Part shown: in pieces, positions 54,729 through 63,422 of the stretch
Position numbering within the stretch: position 1 is the first letter of the stretch
Layout: every line of letters begins with the position of its first letter
Assembly (NCBI RefSeq): GCF_031844705.1
Contig: NZ_CP134609.1
Coordinates: 558,001 to 622,000, forward strand
DNA from: Streptomyces sp. ITFR-16
Lineage (GTDB): Bacteria; Actinomycetota; Actinomycetes; Streptomycetales; Streptomycetaceae
Length of the DNA: 64,000 bases
Direction of reading: 5' to 3'
Notes under the pieces: model-generated
Seen by the model: only the letters and a program-made list of their open reading frames with translations
The model's database searches: none
What the model was told of the DNA's origin: nothing
Position numbers and translations under genes: made by a program

Positions 54729-55865
54729 TCAGGGCAGCTCGTAGTTCTCATTGAGCGCGGCGCCCCGGCCCGGGTTCGTCTGGTCGTAGCCGCGGGCGTC
54801 GCACTGGAGACCGCCGACGATGCAGTGGTCGACCAGGGCGTCGAGCGTGGCGTCGTCCCAGGCGTTGAAGAAGTCGTAGTGGAAGCTGTGGCCGGTGCCG
54901 CTGGCCAGCCTCACCTGCGACATGTCCCCGTTGACGGGCCAGGCCATCTTGAACTCGATCATCGGCAGTGCGACCGGGTGCGAGGCCGGGCAGACGTTCT
55001 GGTTGGCGCCCTGCGCCTTCGGATAGGCCATGTGCGCCTGGTGGTCCGGGGTGTCGAGGTGCAGCCCGTCCCAGCAACTCGGGGCCTGCATCCGGATGTT
55101 CAGCTGGACATCGCGGTCGGTCGGGCAGTACGCCGGGAACTCGACGTTGTGGTACTGGTTCTGGCACTCCCAGCCCTCGACCATGCCGGGGTGGTCGCGG
55201 AACTGCTCGGCCGTCTGCGTCGGGCTGCCGACGACGAACCGGAGCCCCTTCGGGAAGGGCCGCACGCTGGTGTAGTCGGTGACACCCGCCTTGTAGTAGA
55301 TGGTCTGCGGTCCGACCGAGCGGACCTCCTGGTCCCCGTTGTAGAGGGTGGGCATCCAGTACGCGGACAGGTCGCCCGGCGCCTTGCAGGCGGTGCCGCC
55401 CGCGACGAGGGAGGCCGTGGTGCTGTTCGCGTCGGTGGTGTCGTTGCCCATGAACGTGTGGTTGTGCGACTTGCCGGCCTGGCCCGGGAAGACGATCGGG
55501 TCGTCCGGAGCGGTGTGGTTGACCGAGCAGTTCGCCTGGAATTCGTGGAAGTAGGCGTGCGGGGGCAGTTCGGCCGAGGGCTCGACGCCGGTGACCGGCG
55601 GGTCGGCCCAGATGTAGCCGTCGCCGTCGGGGTCGTCGCCGAAGGGCACCGGCGCCGCCGCTGCCATCGCGTGCCCCATCGCATGGGTCACGGCGGCGGG
55701 CCGGTCGGCCGCGCGGGGCGCCGCCTCGGCCTGCCCGGCGTCCGTGATCGCGCGGAATCCGAGGCCCACGAGGGCCAGGGACGCGATGAGGCCGACGAGT
55801 GACACCAGCCTCGTCCTGCGGAGCGGTGCCGGTCGGGATCTTTCCGGGTTGGATCTTGTCGCCAT
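54729..55865 (-). CDS. Secreted DUF1996 family protein
   Basis: A 378-residue exported protein. A basic N-terminus and a hydrophobic helix (LVSLVGLIASLALVGLGF) form the signal or anchor. The DUF1996 domain fills residues about 95-378: HAYFHEFQANCSVNHTAPDDPIVFPG (core HEFQANCSVNH), SHNHTFMGNDTT, YWMPTLYNGDQ, GWECQNQYHNVEFPAYCP and SCWDGLHLDTPDH. The conserved His-rich HNHTF motif hints at metal binding. The domain is known from fungi and actinomycetes, often with cellulose- or chitin-binding modules, but has no established activity. A LacI-type operator upstream links it to the GH3 regulon. ATG at 55865 has GGAGG 5-6 nt upstream. Confidence 0.88.
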   Translation of the reverse strand: MATRSNPERSRPAPLRRTRLVSLVGLIASLALVGLGFRAITDAGQAEAAPRAADRPAAVTHAMGHAMAAAAPVPFGDDPDGDGYIWADPPVTGVEPSAELPPHAYFHEFQANCSVNHTAPDDPIVFPGQAGKSHNHTFMGNDTTDANSTTASLVAGGTACKAPGDLSAYWMPTLYNGDQEVRSVGPQTIYYKAGVTDYTSVRPFPKGLRFVVGSPTQTAEQFRDHPGMVEGWECQNQYHNVEFPAYCPTDRDVQLNIRMQAPSCWDGLHLDTPDHQAHMAYPKAQGANQNVCPASHPVALPMIEFKMAWPVNGDMSQVRLASGTGHSFHYDFFNAWDDATLDALVDHCIVGGLQCDARGYDQTNPGRGAALNENYELP

Positions 55866-55993
55866 GCGGACCTCCGTGCCGCTCTGCGCCCGCGCACATC
55901 GGTGTGCACGGGCGTGGGGAGAGAGTGAGCTGCCTGTGCACCGCGGAGATCCGCCCGTGGCGGCGTACCCGGACCGGAGTACCGGATCGGCCG

Positions 55994-56048
55994 GGAGAGC
56001 GCTCTCCAAAGCTTTGTCAGTGTTGCGCCGCCGCTGAGGGAGTGTCAA
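55994..56048 (-). promoter_or_regulatory. DUF1996 gene promoter with GGAGAGCGCTCTCC operator
   Basis: On the minus strand TTGACA (56048-56043) is followed, 18 bp on, by a weak AACACT, then by GGAGAGCGCTCTCC (56007-55994). This is the same order and spacing as at the GH3 promoter. The operator lies about 130 bp upstream of the DUF1996 start codon. The rest of 55866-56227 shows no gene and must also hold the divergent gnd promoter. Confidence 0.72.
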
Positions 56049-56101
56049 GAGTTGGTGAACAACGCGTACCGGACGGGTCATACGGGCGTCGGTCGCGGCG
56101 C

Positions 56102-56129
56102 GGGGACGGCCGCTGAACAGGCCGTCCCC
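56102..56129. other. Hairpin in the DUF1996-gnd intergenic region
   Basis: A perfect 10-bp stem (56102-56111 with 56120-56129) with an 8-nt loop lies about 100 bp upstream of the gnd start. It could be a leader element or a boundary between divergent promoters. No function can be assigned. Confidence 0.4.
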
Positions 56130-56227
56130 CGCCCTCGTATCCATACTGGACATCGCAGCATCCCGTCTCCCGGTCCGCCCGCCCCCGGGGCGCCCGGGCT
56201 CCCCCGACACACCGCAGGAGCAGACAG

Positions 56228-57667
56228 ATGAGCGGAACCGCGCAGATCGGCGTCACCGGACTCGCGGTGATGGGCCGCAACCTGGCCCGTAACTTCGCAC
56301 GCAACGGCTTCACGGTCGCCGTGCACAACCGCACGGCGGCCAGGACGGACGCACTGGTCGAGGAGTTCGGTGACGAGGGCACCTTCGTGCCCGCCCGCAC
56401 CCCGCAGGAGTTCGTCCAGTCGCTGGAACGGCCGCGCCGCCTGGTGATCATGGTGAAGGCGGGCGAGCCCACGGACGCGGTCATCCAGGAGTTCGCCCCG
56501 CTGCTCGACGAGGGCGATGTCGTCATCGACGGCGGCAACGCCCACTTCGAGGACACCCGGCGCCGGGAGAAGGAGCTGCGCGAGCGCGGTATCCACTTCG
56601 TCGGCGCGGGCATCTCCGGCGGCGAGGAGGGCGCGCTGAACGGCCCGAGCATCATGCCCGGCGGTTCCGACGAGTCGTACGAGTCCCTGGGCCCGATGCT
56701 GGAGAAGATCGCGGCGAAGGCCGACGACGGCTCGCCCTGCACCACGCACGTCGGCCCGGACGGCGCGGGCCACTTCGTCAAGATGGTCCACAACGGCATC
56801 GAGTACGCGGACATGCAGCTGATCGCGGAGGCGTACGACCTGCTGCGCTCGGTGGCCGGCTACTCCCCCGCGCAGATCGCGGACATCTTCCGCACCTGGA
56901 ACACCGGGCGCCTGGACTCCTACCTCATCGAGATCACCGCGGAAGTGCTCTCGCACGTCGACGCGGCGACCGGCAAGCCCTTCGTCGACGTCGTGCTCGA
57001 CCAGGCGGAGCAGAAGGGCACCGGCCGCTGGACCGTGCAGATCGCCCTGGACCTGGGCGTCCCCGTCTCCGGCATCGCCGAGGCCGTCTTCGCCCGCTCA
57101 GTCTCCGGCCACGCGGCGCTGCGGAACGCCTCGCGCCACCTCGCCGGGCCCACCCCCCGCAAGCTCGACGCGGACGAGGCGGCGGCCTTCGCCGACCGGG
57201 TGGAGCAGGCGCTGTACGCCTCGAAGATCGTCGCCTACACCCAGGGCTTCCACGAGATCGCGGCCGGCAGCGAGAAGTACGACTGGGACATCGACCTCGG
57301 CCGGATCGCCTCGATCTGGCGCGGCGGCTGCATCATCCGGGCCGCGTTCCTGGACCGGATCACCAGCGCCTACGAGGCGCAGCCCGGAATGCCGAGCCTC
57401 CTCTCCGACAAGAGCTTCGCCAAGGAGATCGCCGCCGCCCAGGACGACTGGCGCACCGTGGTCGCCACCGCCGTCACCCAGGGCGTCCCCACCCCCGCCT
57501 TCGCCGCCACCCTCGCCTACTACGACTCCCTCCGCGCCGAGCGCCTCCCCGCCGCGCTCACCCAGGGCCAGCGGGACTACTTCGGCGCGCACACGTACCA
57601 CCGCGTCGACCGCGAGGGCACGTTCCACACGCTTTGGGGCGGTGACAGGGCCGAGGTCGAGAGCTGA
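56228..57667 (+). CDS. gndA: 6-phosphogluconate dehydrogenase, decarboxylating (NADP+)
   Basis: A 479-residue homodimeric enzyme of the pentose phosphate pathway that oxidises 6-phosphogluconate to ribulose 5-phosphate and CO2. It begins with IGVTGLAVMGRNLARNFARNGF (NADP fold, VMGxNLA). VIDGGNAHFEDT, FVGAGISGGEEGALNGPSIMPGG and VGPDGAGHFVKMVHNGIEYADMQL hold the substrate site, with the catalytic Lys in FVKMVHNGIEY. The C-terminal segment ends HTYHRVDREGTFHTLW. The length is that of the long, NADP-dependent class. A P450 gene follows by 30 bp, which might draw on the NADPH made here. Confidence 0.96.
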   Translation: MSGTAQIGVTGLAVMGRNLARNFARNGFTVAVHNRTAARTDALVEEFGDEGTFVPARTPQEFVQSLERPRRLVIMVKAGEPTDAVIQEFAPLLDEGDVVIDGGNAHFEDTRRREKELRERGIHFVGAGISGGEEGALNGPSIMPGGSDESYESLGPMLEKIAAKADDGSPCTTHVGPDGAGHFVKMVHNGIEYADMQLIAEAYDLLRSVAGYSPAQIADIFRTWNTGRLDSYLIEITAEVLSHVDAATGKPFVDVVLDQAEQKGTGRWTVQIALDLGVPVSGIAEAVFARSVSGHAALRNASRHLAGPTPRKLDADEAAAFADRVEQALYASKIVAYTQGFHEIAAGSEKYDWDIDLGRIASIWRGGCIIRAAFLDRITSAYEAQPGMPSLLSDKSFAKEIAAAQDDWRTVVATAVTQGVPTPAFAATLAYYDSLRAERLPAALTQGQRDYFGAHTYHRVDREGTFHTLWGGDRAEVES

Positions 57668-57697
57668 CGGCAGCCGGGCCGGTGGGAGCCTGGGGGC

Positions 57698-58876
57698 ATG
57701 ACCGATCCGACTCAGGCCCCCGCCTCCCCCCAGAACCCCTGTCCGGCGGACGCGGACATGCGCTCCACCTGCCCGGTGCGGCGCATGCCGGCAGCCTCCG
57801 GCGGACGTCCCGGCTACCTGGTCACCGGCTACGCGGAGGCCAGGGAAGCGCTCGTCGACGCCCGTCTCTCGAAGGACACCGCCGCCTTCTTCGCGGGCAG
57901 GGAGTCACGGCGCCGTCTGCACCCCGCGGTCGCCCACACGATGCTGGCCAGTGACCCGCCCCGGCACACCCGGCTGCGCAAGCTGGTGACCGGGGCGTTC
58001 ACGACGGGGGCCGTCGAGGAACTGCGTCCGTTCATCGCCCGCGTCACCGGCGAACTGCTGGACCGGTGGCCCGCCGGTGAACGGTTCGACTTCGTGGCGG
58101 GACTGGCGGTGCCGCTGCCCGTCGTCGTGATCTGCGAACTGCTCGGGGTTCCCGAGGCCGACCGCGCCGATGTCCGGCGCTGGTCGGCAGAGCTTTTCGC
58201 CGCCGGGCGACCGGACGTCATCGACGCGGCCTCGCACGCGATGGCCGACTACATGACCGGCCTCGTCGCCGCCAAGCGCCGGCACCCCGGCGCCTCGCTC
58301 CTCGACCGGCTGGTCGCGGCCCGCGACGGCGACGACCGCCTGAGCGAGGAGGAGCTGGTCTCCCTGGCCGTGCTGCTGCTCGTGGCCGGCCACGAGACGA
58401 CGACCAACGCCCTCGGCAACGCGCTGCTGGCGCTGCTCCGGCACCCGGCGGAGCTGGCCCGCCTCCGCGCGAACCCGCAGGACGTCCCCGCCGCGCTGGA
58501 CGAACTGCTCCGCCACGACTCCCCCGTGAGTACGGCCACCTTCCGGTTCGCCACGGAAACCATGACGCTCGGCGGCACCGAGATCCCGGCAGGTGTCCCG
58601 GTGCTGGTCGCGCTCGGGGAGGCCAACCGGGACCCGGCGCGGTTCCCCGCACCGGACCGGCTCGACCTGGACCGCGACGCGGGCGCACACCTCGCCTTCG
58701 GCCACGGCATCCACCGCTGCGTCGGCGCTCCCCTGGCCAGGGCGGAGGCGAAGATCGCCCTGCGGGCCGTACTCACCAGGTTCCCGGACATCCGGCTCGC
58801 CCAGCCGCCCGGCGAACTGGCCTGGCGACGGACCCGGCTGATCCGCGGGCTGGAATCGCTGCCCGTGCTGGCGTAG
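57698..58876 (+). CDS. Cytochrome P450
   Basis: A 392-residue soluble bacterial P450. The oxygen-binding helix I has LLLVAGHETTTNALGN, the ExxR motif is ELLRHDS, and the haem loop is FGHGIHRCVGAPLARAE with the thiolate Cys near residue 341. PPRHTRLRKLVTGAFT is the conserved N-terminal region. It resembles CYP105/CYP107-type enzymes of Streptomyces. No ferredoxin gene is adjacent; electrons must come from other ferredoxin and reductase pairs (an FprA-type reductase is at 7118). The substrate is unknown. It may be co-transcribed with gndA (30 bp gap). Confidence 0.93.
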   Translation: MTDPTQAPASPQNPCPADADMRSTCPVRRMPAASGGRPGYLVTGYAEAREALVDARLSKDTAAFFAGRESRRRLHPAVAHTMLASDPPRHTRLRKLVTGAFTTGAVEELRPFIARVTGELLDRWPAGERFDFVAGLAVPLPVVVICELLGVPEADRADVRRWSAELFAAGRPDVIDAASHAMADYMTGLVAAKRRHPGASLLDRLVAARDGDDRLSEEELVSLAVLLLVAGHETTTNALGNALLALLRHPAELARLRANPQDVPAALDELLRHDSPVSTATFRFATETMTLGGTEIPAGVPVLVALGEANRDPARFPAPDRLDLDRDAGAHLAFGHGIHRCVGAPLARAEAKIALRAVLTRFPDIRLAQPPGELAWRRTRLIRGLESLPVLA

Positions 58877-58898
58877 CGGCCCCGGCTCCTGCCCGTAT

Positions 58899-59525
58899 TC
58901 ACGGAACGATCAGCGGGCGCAGGCGTCCCCGGCCGAGCCGTCCGGCTGCGGCGTCGGAGTAGTGGTGCAGCAGCAGTGCCAGGGTGAACGCGACGCCGGC
59001 GCCGACGGCGAGTCCGGCGATGATGTCGTGCGGGTAGTGCGCCCCCACCCACACGCGGGAGGCCGCCATCGCCAGGGCACCGACGGCGGCGATCCGGCCG
59101 AGGCGCGCCGAGACGAACCACAGGGCGACGGCGGAAGCGGCGGCGAGGGTGGCGTGGTTGCTGGGGAAGGACCAGTCGCCGGGCGCCGGACACGCCTCCA
59201 GCGTGGCCACGTGCAGCGTCCGGCACGGCCTCATTTCGTGTACCGCCTGCTTCAGCACCGTACTGACGGCGAACGCGATCACGGTGAGCGCGGGAACGGC
59301 GAGTGCCTTGAGCGCCTGCGGGGCGTCCCTGTCGCGGCGGGCCTGCCACCATCCGGTCACCATCAGCACGGCGAACAGCGCGAGTCCGTAGGTGGAGTAG
59401 CCGGAGATCAGGCCGTCCAGCCAGGAGGGGGCGTGGCGGGCGGTGCCGGCCACGTCCAGGTAGGCGCCCCCGTCGATCGCCGATCCGTCGGCCCGCATGA
59501 CGAGCGCGGCAGTCGTGGAGTACAT
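58899..59525 (-). CDS. PAP2-family membrane phosphatase
   Basis: A 208-residue lipid or polyprenyl-phosphate phosphatase with five to six membrane helices. The tripartite active site is KQAVHEMRPCRT (KX6RP), FPSNHATLA (PSNH) and SRVWVGAHYPHDI (SRxxxxxHxxxD). Possible substrates are undecaprenyl pyrophosphate or phosphatidate. Its start codon shares one base with the DedA stop, so the two are coupled and under the BlaI boxes upstream of DedA. The longer open frame to 59693 is not used. Confidence 0.9.
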   Translation of the reverse strand: MYSTTAALVMRADGSAIDGGAYLDVAGTARHAPSWLDGLISGYSTYGLALFAVLMVTGWWQARRDRDAPQALKALAVPALTVIAFAVSTVLKQAVHEMRPCRTLHVATLEACPAPGDWSFPSNHATLAAASAVALWFVSARLGRIAAVGALAMAASRVWVGAHYPHDIIAGLAVGAGVAFTLALLLHHYSDAAAGRLGRGRLRPLIVP

Positions 59526-60199
59526 CAGGCGCCCTCCCCCGTACGGTGCCTGCGGCGGGAGCGCGCGAGTTCGAGTCCGACGGGGACGAGGGAGACGACG
59601 ACGATGACGGCGACGATCGGCAGCAGGTAGCGGTCCACATCGGGGACGGAGGCGCCCAGGGCGTATCCGGCCAGTACCAGGCCCACGGTCCACACCAGCC
59701 CGCCGACGGCCTGCCAGAGGGCGAAAGTACGCGCCGGAACGGCCAGCGCGCCGGCCAAGGGGTTCAGAACGGTCCGCACGACCGGCAGGAAGCGGGCCAG
59801 CACGATCGCCTTTGCGTGTCCGTACCGATCGAGGATGTCCGCGGCTCTGGCCGCGCCTTCACCGATCCTGCGGGAGCGTGTGCGGCTCAGCAGTGCCGGT
59901 CCCGCGCGGCGGCCCAGCAGATAGCCGGTCTGGGCCCCGGCCAGGGCGCCCGCGGCGGAGGCGAGGAGCACCCACCCGAGCGCGAGATGCCCCGGCGTGG
60001 TGGCCGGTCCTCCGGCGCAGAGCAGTCCGGCGGTGAACAGGAGCGAGTCGCCGGGGAGGAAGAACCCGATCAGCAGGCCGGTCTCGGCGAACAGGACGAC
60101 GGCGATGCCGAGCGTCCCGAAGGCGGTGAGCAGCGACTGCGCGTCGAGGAGGTTCACGGCGAGCGGGAGCGGGGGTACGGCTTGGTGCGCGGGTGTCAT
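59525..60199 (-). CDS. DedA-family membrane protein
   Basis: A 224-residue integral membrane protein of the DedA/VTT family. Signatures are ETGLLIGFFLPGDSLLFTAG near residue 45 and the conserved RFLPVVRTVLNPLAGAL (core RFLPVVRT) in the second half. Relatives scavenge or flip undecaprenyl phosphate or phospholipid. Coupling to the PAP2 gene gives a pair for lipid-carrier dephosphorylation and translocation. Start ATG 60199 has GAAGGGG about 10 nt upstream. It is divergent from blaI. Confidence 0.9.
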   Translation of the reverse strand: MTPAHQAVPPLPLAVNLLDAQSLLTAFGTLGIAVVLFAETGLLIGFFLPGDSLLFTAGLLCAGGPATTPGHLALGWVLLASAAGALAGAQTGYLLGRRAGPALLSRTRSRRIGEGAARAADILDRYGHAKAIVLARFLPVVRTVLNPLAGALAVPARTFALWQAVGGLVWTVGLVLAGYALGASVPDVDRYLLPIVAVIVVVSLVPVGLELARSRRRHRTGEGA

Positions 60200-60293
60200 C
60201 GGCGCGGGGCCCCTTCGTAGTGGGCTGTCGGGTGTACCGGACCCGGCCGGACCGGGACCGACGGGGGACGCGGCGGTCGACGGCCGCCTCTTG

Positions 60294-60332
60294 CGTCTAC
60301 AGTGAAGTAGTCGGTCTACTGCACTGTAGACG
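60294..60332. promoter_or_regulatory. BlaI-type operator pair between dedA and blaI
   Basis: A perfect 11-bp inverted repeat, CGTCTACAGTG (60294-60304) and CACTGTAGACG (60322-60332), contains two 14-bp boxes: CTACAGTGAAGTAG (60297-60310) and CTACTGCACTGTAG (60316-60329). They are 19 bp apart centre to centre. TTGCGT (60291-60296) with TCTACT (60315-60320) is a possible blaI promoter covered by both boxes. A third box occurs at 61698. Confidence 0.8.
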
Positions 60333-60355
60333 ATGCGACGGAGGGGGCAGGTCTC

Positions 60356-60727
60356 ATGACCGACACGGTGGGCGAGCGCAGACCCTCGGGCGAGTTGGAG
60401 GCGAGCGTGCTGGCGGCGCTGTGCACGGCGGACCGGCCGCAGTCGGCGGCGGAGGTGAGGGCGGAGATACCGCACCAGCTGGCCCGCACCACAGTGGCGA
60501 CACTCCTCGCCCGCCTGCACGAGAAGGGGGTGGTCGAACGCACCCCGGGGCGGCGCGGCTTTCTGTACTCCGCCGTCGAGGACACCCACGGCCTGACCGC
60601 ACGGCGCATGCACCGGGTGCTGGACCAGGACGGCGACCGCGGCTCGGTGCTGGCCAGGTTCGTCGAGGGACTCAGCACTTCCGACGAGGCGGAGCTCAAG
60701 CGGCTGCTGGAGGGGAACACCCCGTGA
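60356..60727 (+). CDS. blaI: BlaI/MecI/CopY-family repressor
   Basis: A 123-residue penicillinase-repressor-type winged helix. ASVLAALCTADRPQSAAEV, LARTTVATLLARLHEKGVVERT (recognition helix and wing) and FLYSAVEDTHGLT are typical, followed by a short dimerisation region ending FVEGLSTSDEAELKRLLE. A strong GGAGGGGG ribosome site precedes the ATG. The next gene, an M56 peptidase, overlaps in a GTGA. In BlaR/MecR systems such a peptidase inactivates the repressor. Operators upstream match its class. Confidence 0.92.
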   Translation: MTDTVGERRPSGELEASVLAALCTADRPQSAAEVRAEIPHQLARTTVATLLARLHEKGVVERTPGRRGFLYSAVEDTHGLTARRMHRVLDQDGDRGSVLARFVEGLSTSDEAELKRLLEGNTP

Positions 60728-61663
60728 TCGCCCTGCTGCTGATCCCGCTCGTCCTGCCCTGGGCCCTGCCGCCCTTGGCGCGGCGCACGGTCGCACGGGT
60801 ACGGCCCGAGAGCGCACTGCTGACGATCACGTGCGCAACGGCGGCCCTTGCCGTCGGTGTCGTCGCGAGCCTGGGCGCCCTGCTGCTGCCGCTCGCCCTC
60901 GCCGTCCCAGGGGTGTCCGCCCTCGCGGAGCCGGTCCGCCCTCTCGGCGCGGGACCGCGGCTGCCCGTGCCGGCCGTGTCCGCGCTCGCCGCCGGGGGTC
61001 TGGCCCTGGCCGCCGTCCGGGGCACGCGCAAGGCGGTGGCGGAGGCGGCCCGTCTGCGCGTCGCGCACAGCCGTGCGGACGGCCTCCCCGACGCGGGAGG
61101 GCTGTGCGTCCTCACCGACCCCCGCCCCGAGGCCTTCGCACTGCCGGGCGGGCCGCGGCGGGAGGGCCGGATCGTGGTGACCACCGGCATGCTGCGCGCC
61201 CTGGAGCCGGCGGAACGCGAGGTACTGCTCGCGCACGAGCGCGCCCACCTGGCCGGAAGGCACCACTTCTTTCTGTGTGCCGCCGAACTTTCCGGGCGGT
61301 GCCATCCGGCCCTGGCGTCGGTGGCGAAAGAGGTCTCCTTCGCCACCGAACGGGCCGCCGACGAGGCCGCCGCCCGGCACTGCGGCGACCGCGCCATCGT
61401 GGCGCGGGCGGTGGGCCGCGCCGCACTGGCCGCGAACCGGGCCCGCGCGGCCGACACGCCCGCTCCGGCCCTCGGCGTCGCGGCGGGCCCCGCCCCCCTC
61501 CCGCGTCAAGGCCCTGCTCGCCCAGGCACCGGTACGCCGCGTGGTTCCCGCGCTCCTCGCCATGGCCCTGGTCTGCGCGGCGGCGGGGGGCTCGTCGCCG
61601 GCCGGTGCCGTATGGCTGCACGGCGGCATCGAAGCCGCGCAGGGCGAGCAGCCCCGCGAGTGA
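60724..61663 (+). pseudogene. M56-family metallopeptidase (BlaR1/MecR1-like) with a one-base frameshift
   Basis: A membrane zinc peptidase of about 312 residues if intact. Helices lie at about 1-80 and near the C-terminus. The zinc site is LLAHERAHLAGRHH (HExxH form HERAH), with the later Glu in AADEAAARHCG. The frame is broken in a run of six C at 61493-61498. Read straight, the frame diverges after AAGPAPLP and runs to 61695 with an Arg/Gly-rich nonsense end. Removing one C restores GPAPSRVKALLAQ and a C-terminal helix (PALLAMALVCAA), ending at 61663. The second M56 gene here has GPVPRRVEALLLP at the same place, which supports this reading. Either a real mutation or a homopolymer error. GTG start overlaps the blaI stop. 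Confidence 0.8.
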
Positions 61664-61697
61664 CCACCGCACGGGATGAGGACAGCCTTTCCTGACC

Positions 61698-61715
61698 GTC
61701 TACATTTGCGTAGAC
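61698..61715 (+). promoter_or_regulatory. BlaI-type operator before the FTR1 gene
   Basis: GTCTACATTTGCGTAGAC is an inverted repeat with 6-bp arms and a 6-bp spacer (CTAC-N6-GTAG), the same class as the boxes at 60297-60329. It lies 60 bp upstream of the FTR1 start. Confidence 0.75.
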
Positions 61716-61775
61716 TCAGCCGCGCGGCCGGGCCGCAGTCGCCTGCCCCTGCTTCGACCGGAGAAAGGAACCGGC

Positions 61776-62624
61776 GTGTTCGGCAACTACCTGATAGGAC
61801 TGCGCGAAGGCCTGGAGGCGAGCCTCGTCGTCTGCATCCTCATCGCCTACCTCGTCAAGACCGGCAACCAGCGTCGGCTGCCGCCCCTCTGGCTGGGCGT
61901 CGGCACAGCCGTCGTCCTCTCGCTCGCCTTCGGCGCGCTGCTGCAGTTCGGCTCCTCCGCCCTCACCTTCCAGGCCCAGGAGGCTCTCGGCGGCACCCTG
62001 TCCATCCTCTCGGTCGGCCTGGTCACCTGGATGGTGTTCTGGATGCGGCGCACGGCCCGCCACCTCAGGAGCGAGCTGCAGGGCAGGCTGGACGCCGCCC
62101 TCGCCCTGGGCACCGGCGCACTGGTGATCACCTCGTTCTTCGCCGTGGGCCGCGAGGGGCTGGAGACCTCCCTGTTCATCTGGACCGCCGTCCAGGCCAG
62201 CGGCGACGGCGTCCGTCCGCTCGTGGGGGCCGTACTCGGTCTCGCGACCTCCGTGGTTCTGGGCTGGCTGTTCTACAGGGGAGCCCTGCGCATCAACCTG
62301 AGCAGGTTCTTCCGCTGGACCGGTGCCATGCTCGTGGTCGTCGCCGCGGGCGTGCTCGCCTACGGGATCCACGACCTCCAGGAGGCCGACCTCCTGCCCG
62401 GCCTGCGCCTCCTCGCCTTCGACATCAGTGGCGCCGTCCCGCCCGACTCCTGGTACGGCACCCTGCTGAAGGGCATCCTCAATTTCCAGCCCGACCCGAC
62501 CGTCTTCCAGGTCGTCGTCTGGCTGCTCTACCTGATCCCTGTGATGGCGCTCTTCCTCTCCCCCGAGCGCCCTCGCCCGGCCCCCCTGTCCGGGAAACCG
62601 GCCGGCAGCCTGACCGCCGAGTGA
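61776..62624 (+). CDS. FTR1-family iron permease
   Basis: A 282-residue membrane protein with seven helices and two iron-translocation motifs: LREGLEASL (REGLE, residues about 10-14) and GREGLETSL (about 126-130). In EfeUOB systems such a permease works with EfeO and EfeB; neither is nearby, so this is a lone FTR1. It carries a conserved YGTLLKGILNFQP segment. Start GTG 61776 has AAAGGAA 6 nt upstream. A BlaI-type box upstream suggests control by the local repressor, linking iron uptake to envelope genes. Confidence 0.9.
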   Translation: MFGNYLIGLREGLEASLVVCILIAYLVKTGNQRRLPPLWLGVGTAVVLSLAFGALLQFGSSALTFQAQEALGGTLSILSVGLVTWMVFWMRRTARHLRSELQGRLDAALALGTGALVITSFFAVGREGLETSLFIWTAVQASGDGVRPLVGAVLGLATSVVLGWLFYRGALRINLSRFFRWTGAMLVVVAAGVLAYGIHDLQEADLLPGLRLLAFDISGAVPPDSWYGTLLKGILNFQPDPTVFQVVVWLLYLIPVMALFLSPERPRPAPLSGKPAGSLTAE

Positions 62625-62661
62625 ACGCGACGCCGGCTCCGAGCCCCGCCCGGGACGAGAC

Positions 62662-63267
62662 ATGATGTACGAGAGCAGAAGGCCCGACGCAGACGCGGTC
62701 ACGGCCGCGACTCCGCAGGCCGAGCACGCGGTGGAATGGCTGGCCGCCCGCGAGGACGTCGAACAGGTATTCCGCGCGACTCTGGAAGGAATACCGAGCG
62801 AGCGGGACGAGCGCCTCGCGCGCATGGCCGACGTCCTCCAGGCCACCGCACAGGGACTGGGTCCGGAGGCGGCGGCCGTGTGGGCCGGCGTGCCCGCGCG
62901 TCTCCTCCAGCAGTGGCTGGCCACCGACGCGGCCTTTGCCTCCGCCGTCCGGGCAGCCTCGGCCCTGGCCTCGGCACACGGACTTGCGCCGGGCGGAAGG
63001 AGGACACCGGCGATGCTCCGTGTCGTCGTCCTGGCGCTCAGCAGGGGCGAGACCTTTGACGCGGCGGCCGGCGTGGCGGGGCTGACCCCTCACAAGCTGC
63101 GCCTGCTCTGGCGGGCGTCCCCCACTCTGGTCGCCCTGGTCGAGGCGGCCCGGCGCTCCCGGCCGCGCACCCGGAAGAGCTATGTGCCGGCCGCGTACCG
63201 GCCGCGAAAGCCGGGACGCCCGTCCCCCGGCACCGGATACCGTCTCGTCCAGCGCGACGACGAGTAG
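62662..63267 (+). CDS. Hypothetical helical protein with two helix-turn-helix-like repeats
   Basis: A 201-residue protein. Two segments look like a repeated HTH: VWAGVPARLLQQWLATDAAFASAVRAAS (about 70-100; core GVPARLLQQWL) and GVAGLTPHKLRLLWRASPTLVALVEAA (about 135-165; core GLTPHKLRLLW). The C-terminus is Arg/Pro-rich and basic. Similar repeats occur in phage terminase small subunits and transposon-associated DNA-binding proteins, but no phage or transposase gene is near. Start at ATG 62662 or 62665. It lies 37 bp after the FTR1 gene. Confidence 0.6.
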   Translation: MMYESRRPDADAVTAATPQAEHAVEWLAAREDVEQVFRATLEGIPSERDERLARMADVLQATAQGLGPEAAAVWAGVPARLLQQWLATDAAFASAVRAASALASAHGLAPGGRRTPAMLRVVVLALSRGETFDAAAGVAGLTPHKLRLLWRASPTLVALVEAARRSRPRTRKSYVPAAYRPRKPGRPSPGTGYRLVQRDDE

Positions 63268-63422
63268 GGGTGCGCGGCGGCGGGGGCATCGTGCACATCG
63301 AGGGGTGACGGCCGGTCAGAGGGCACGGTCCCACGGCACCACAGTGGTTCCGGGGGCATCCGGATCGCGTGGTCGGGGCAGGTCACGCGGCACATCCCGG
63401 TCCCACGTCCGACAGCCCGATC

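Noticed and set aside
61277..61663. Separate small gene at the end of the M56 peptidase
   Set aside because: Its first part is a shadow and its last part is the true C-terminus of the M56 protein, joined by a frameshift.
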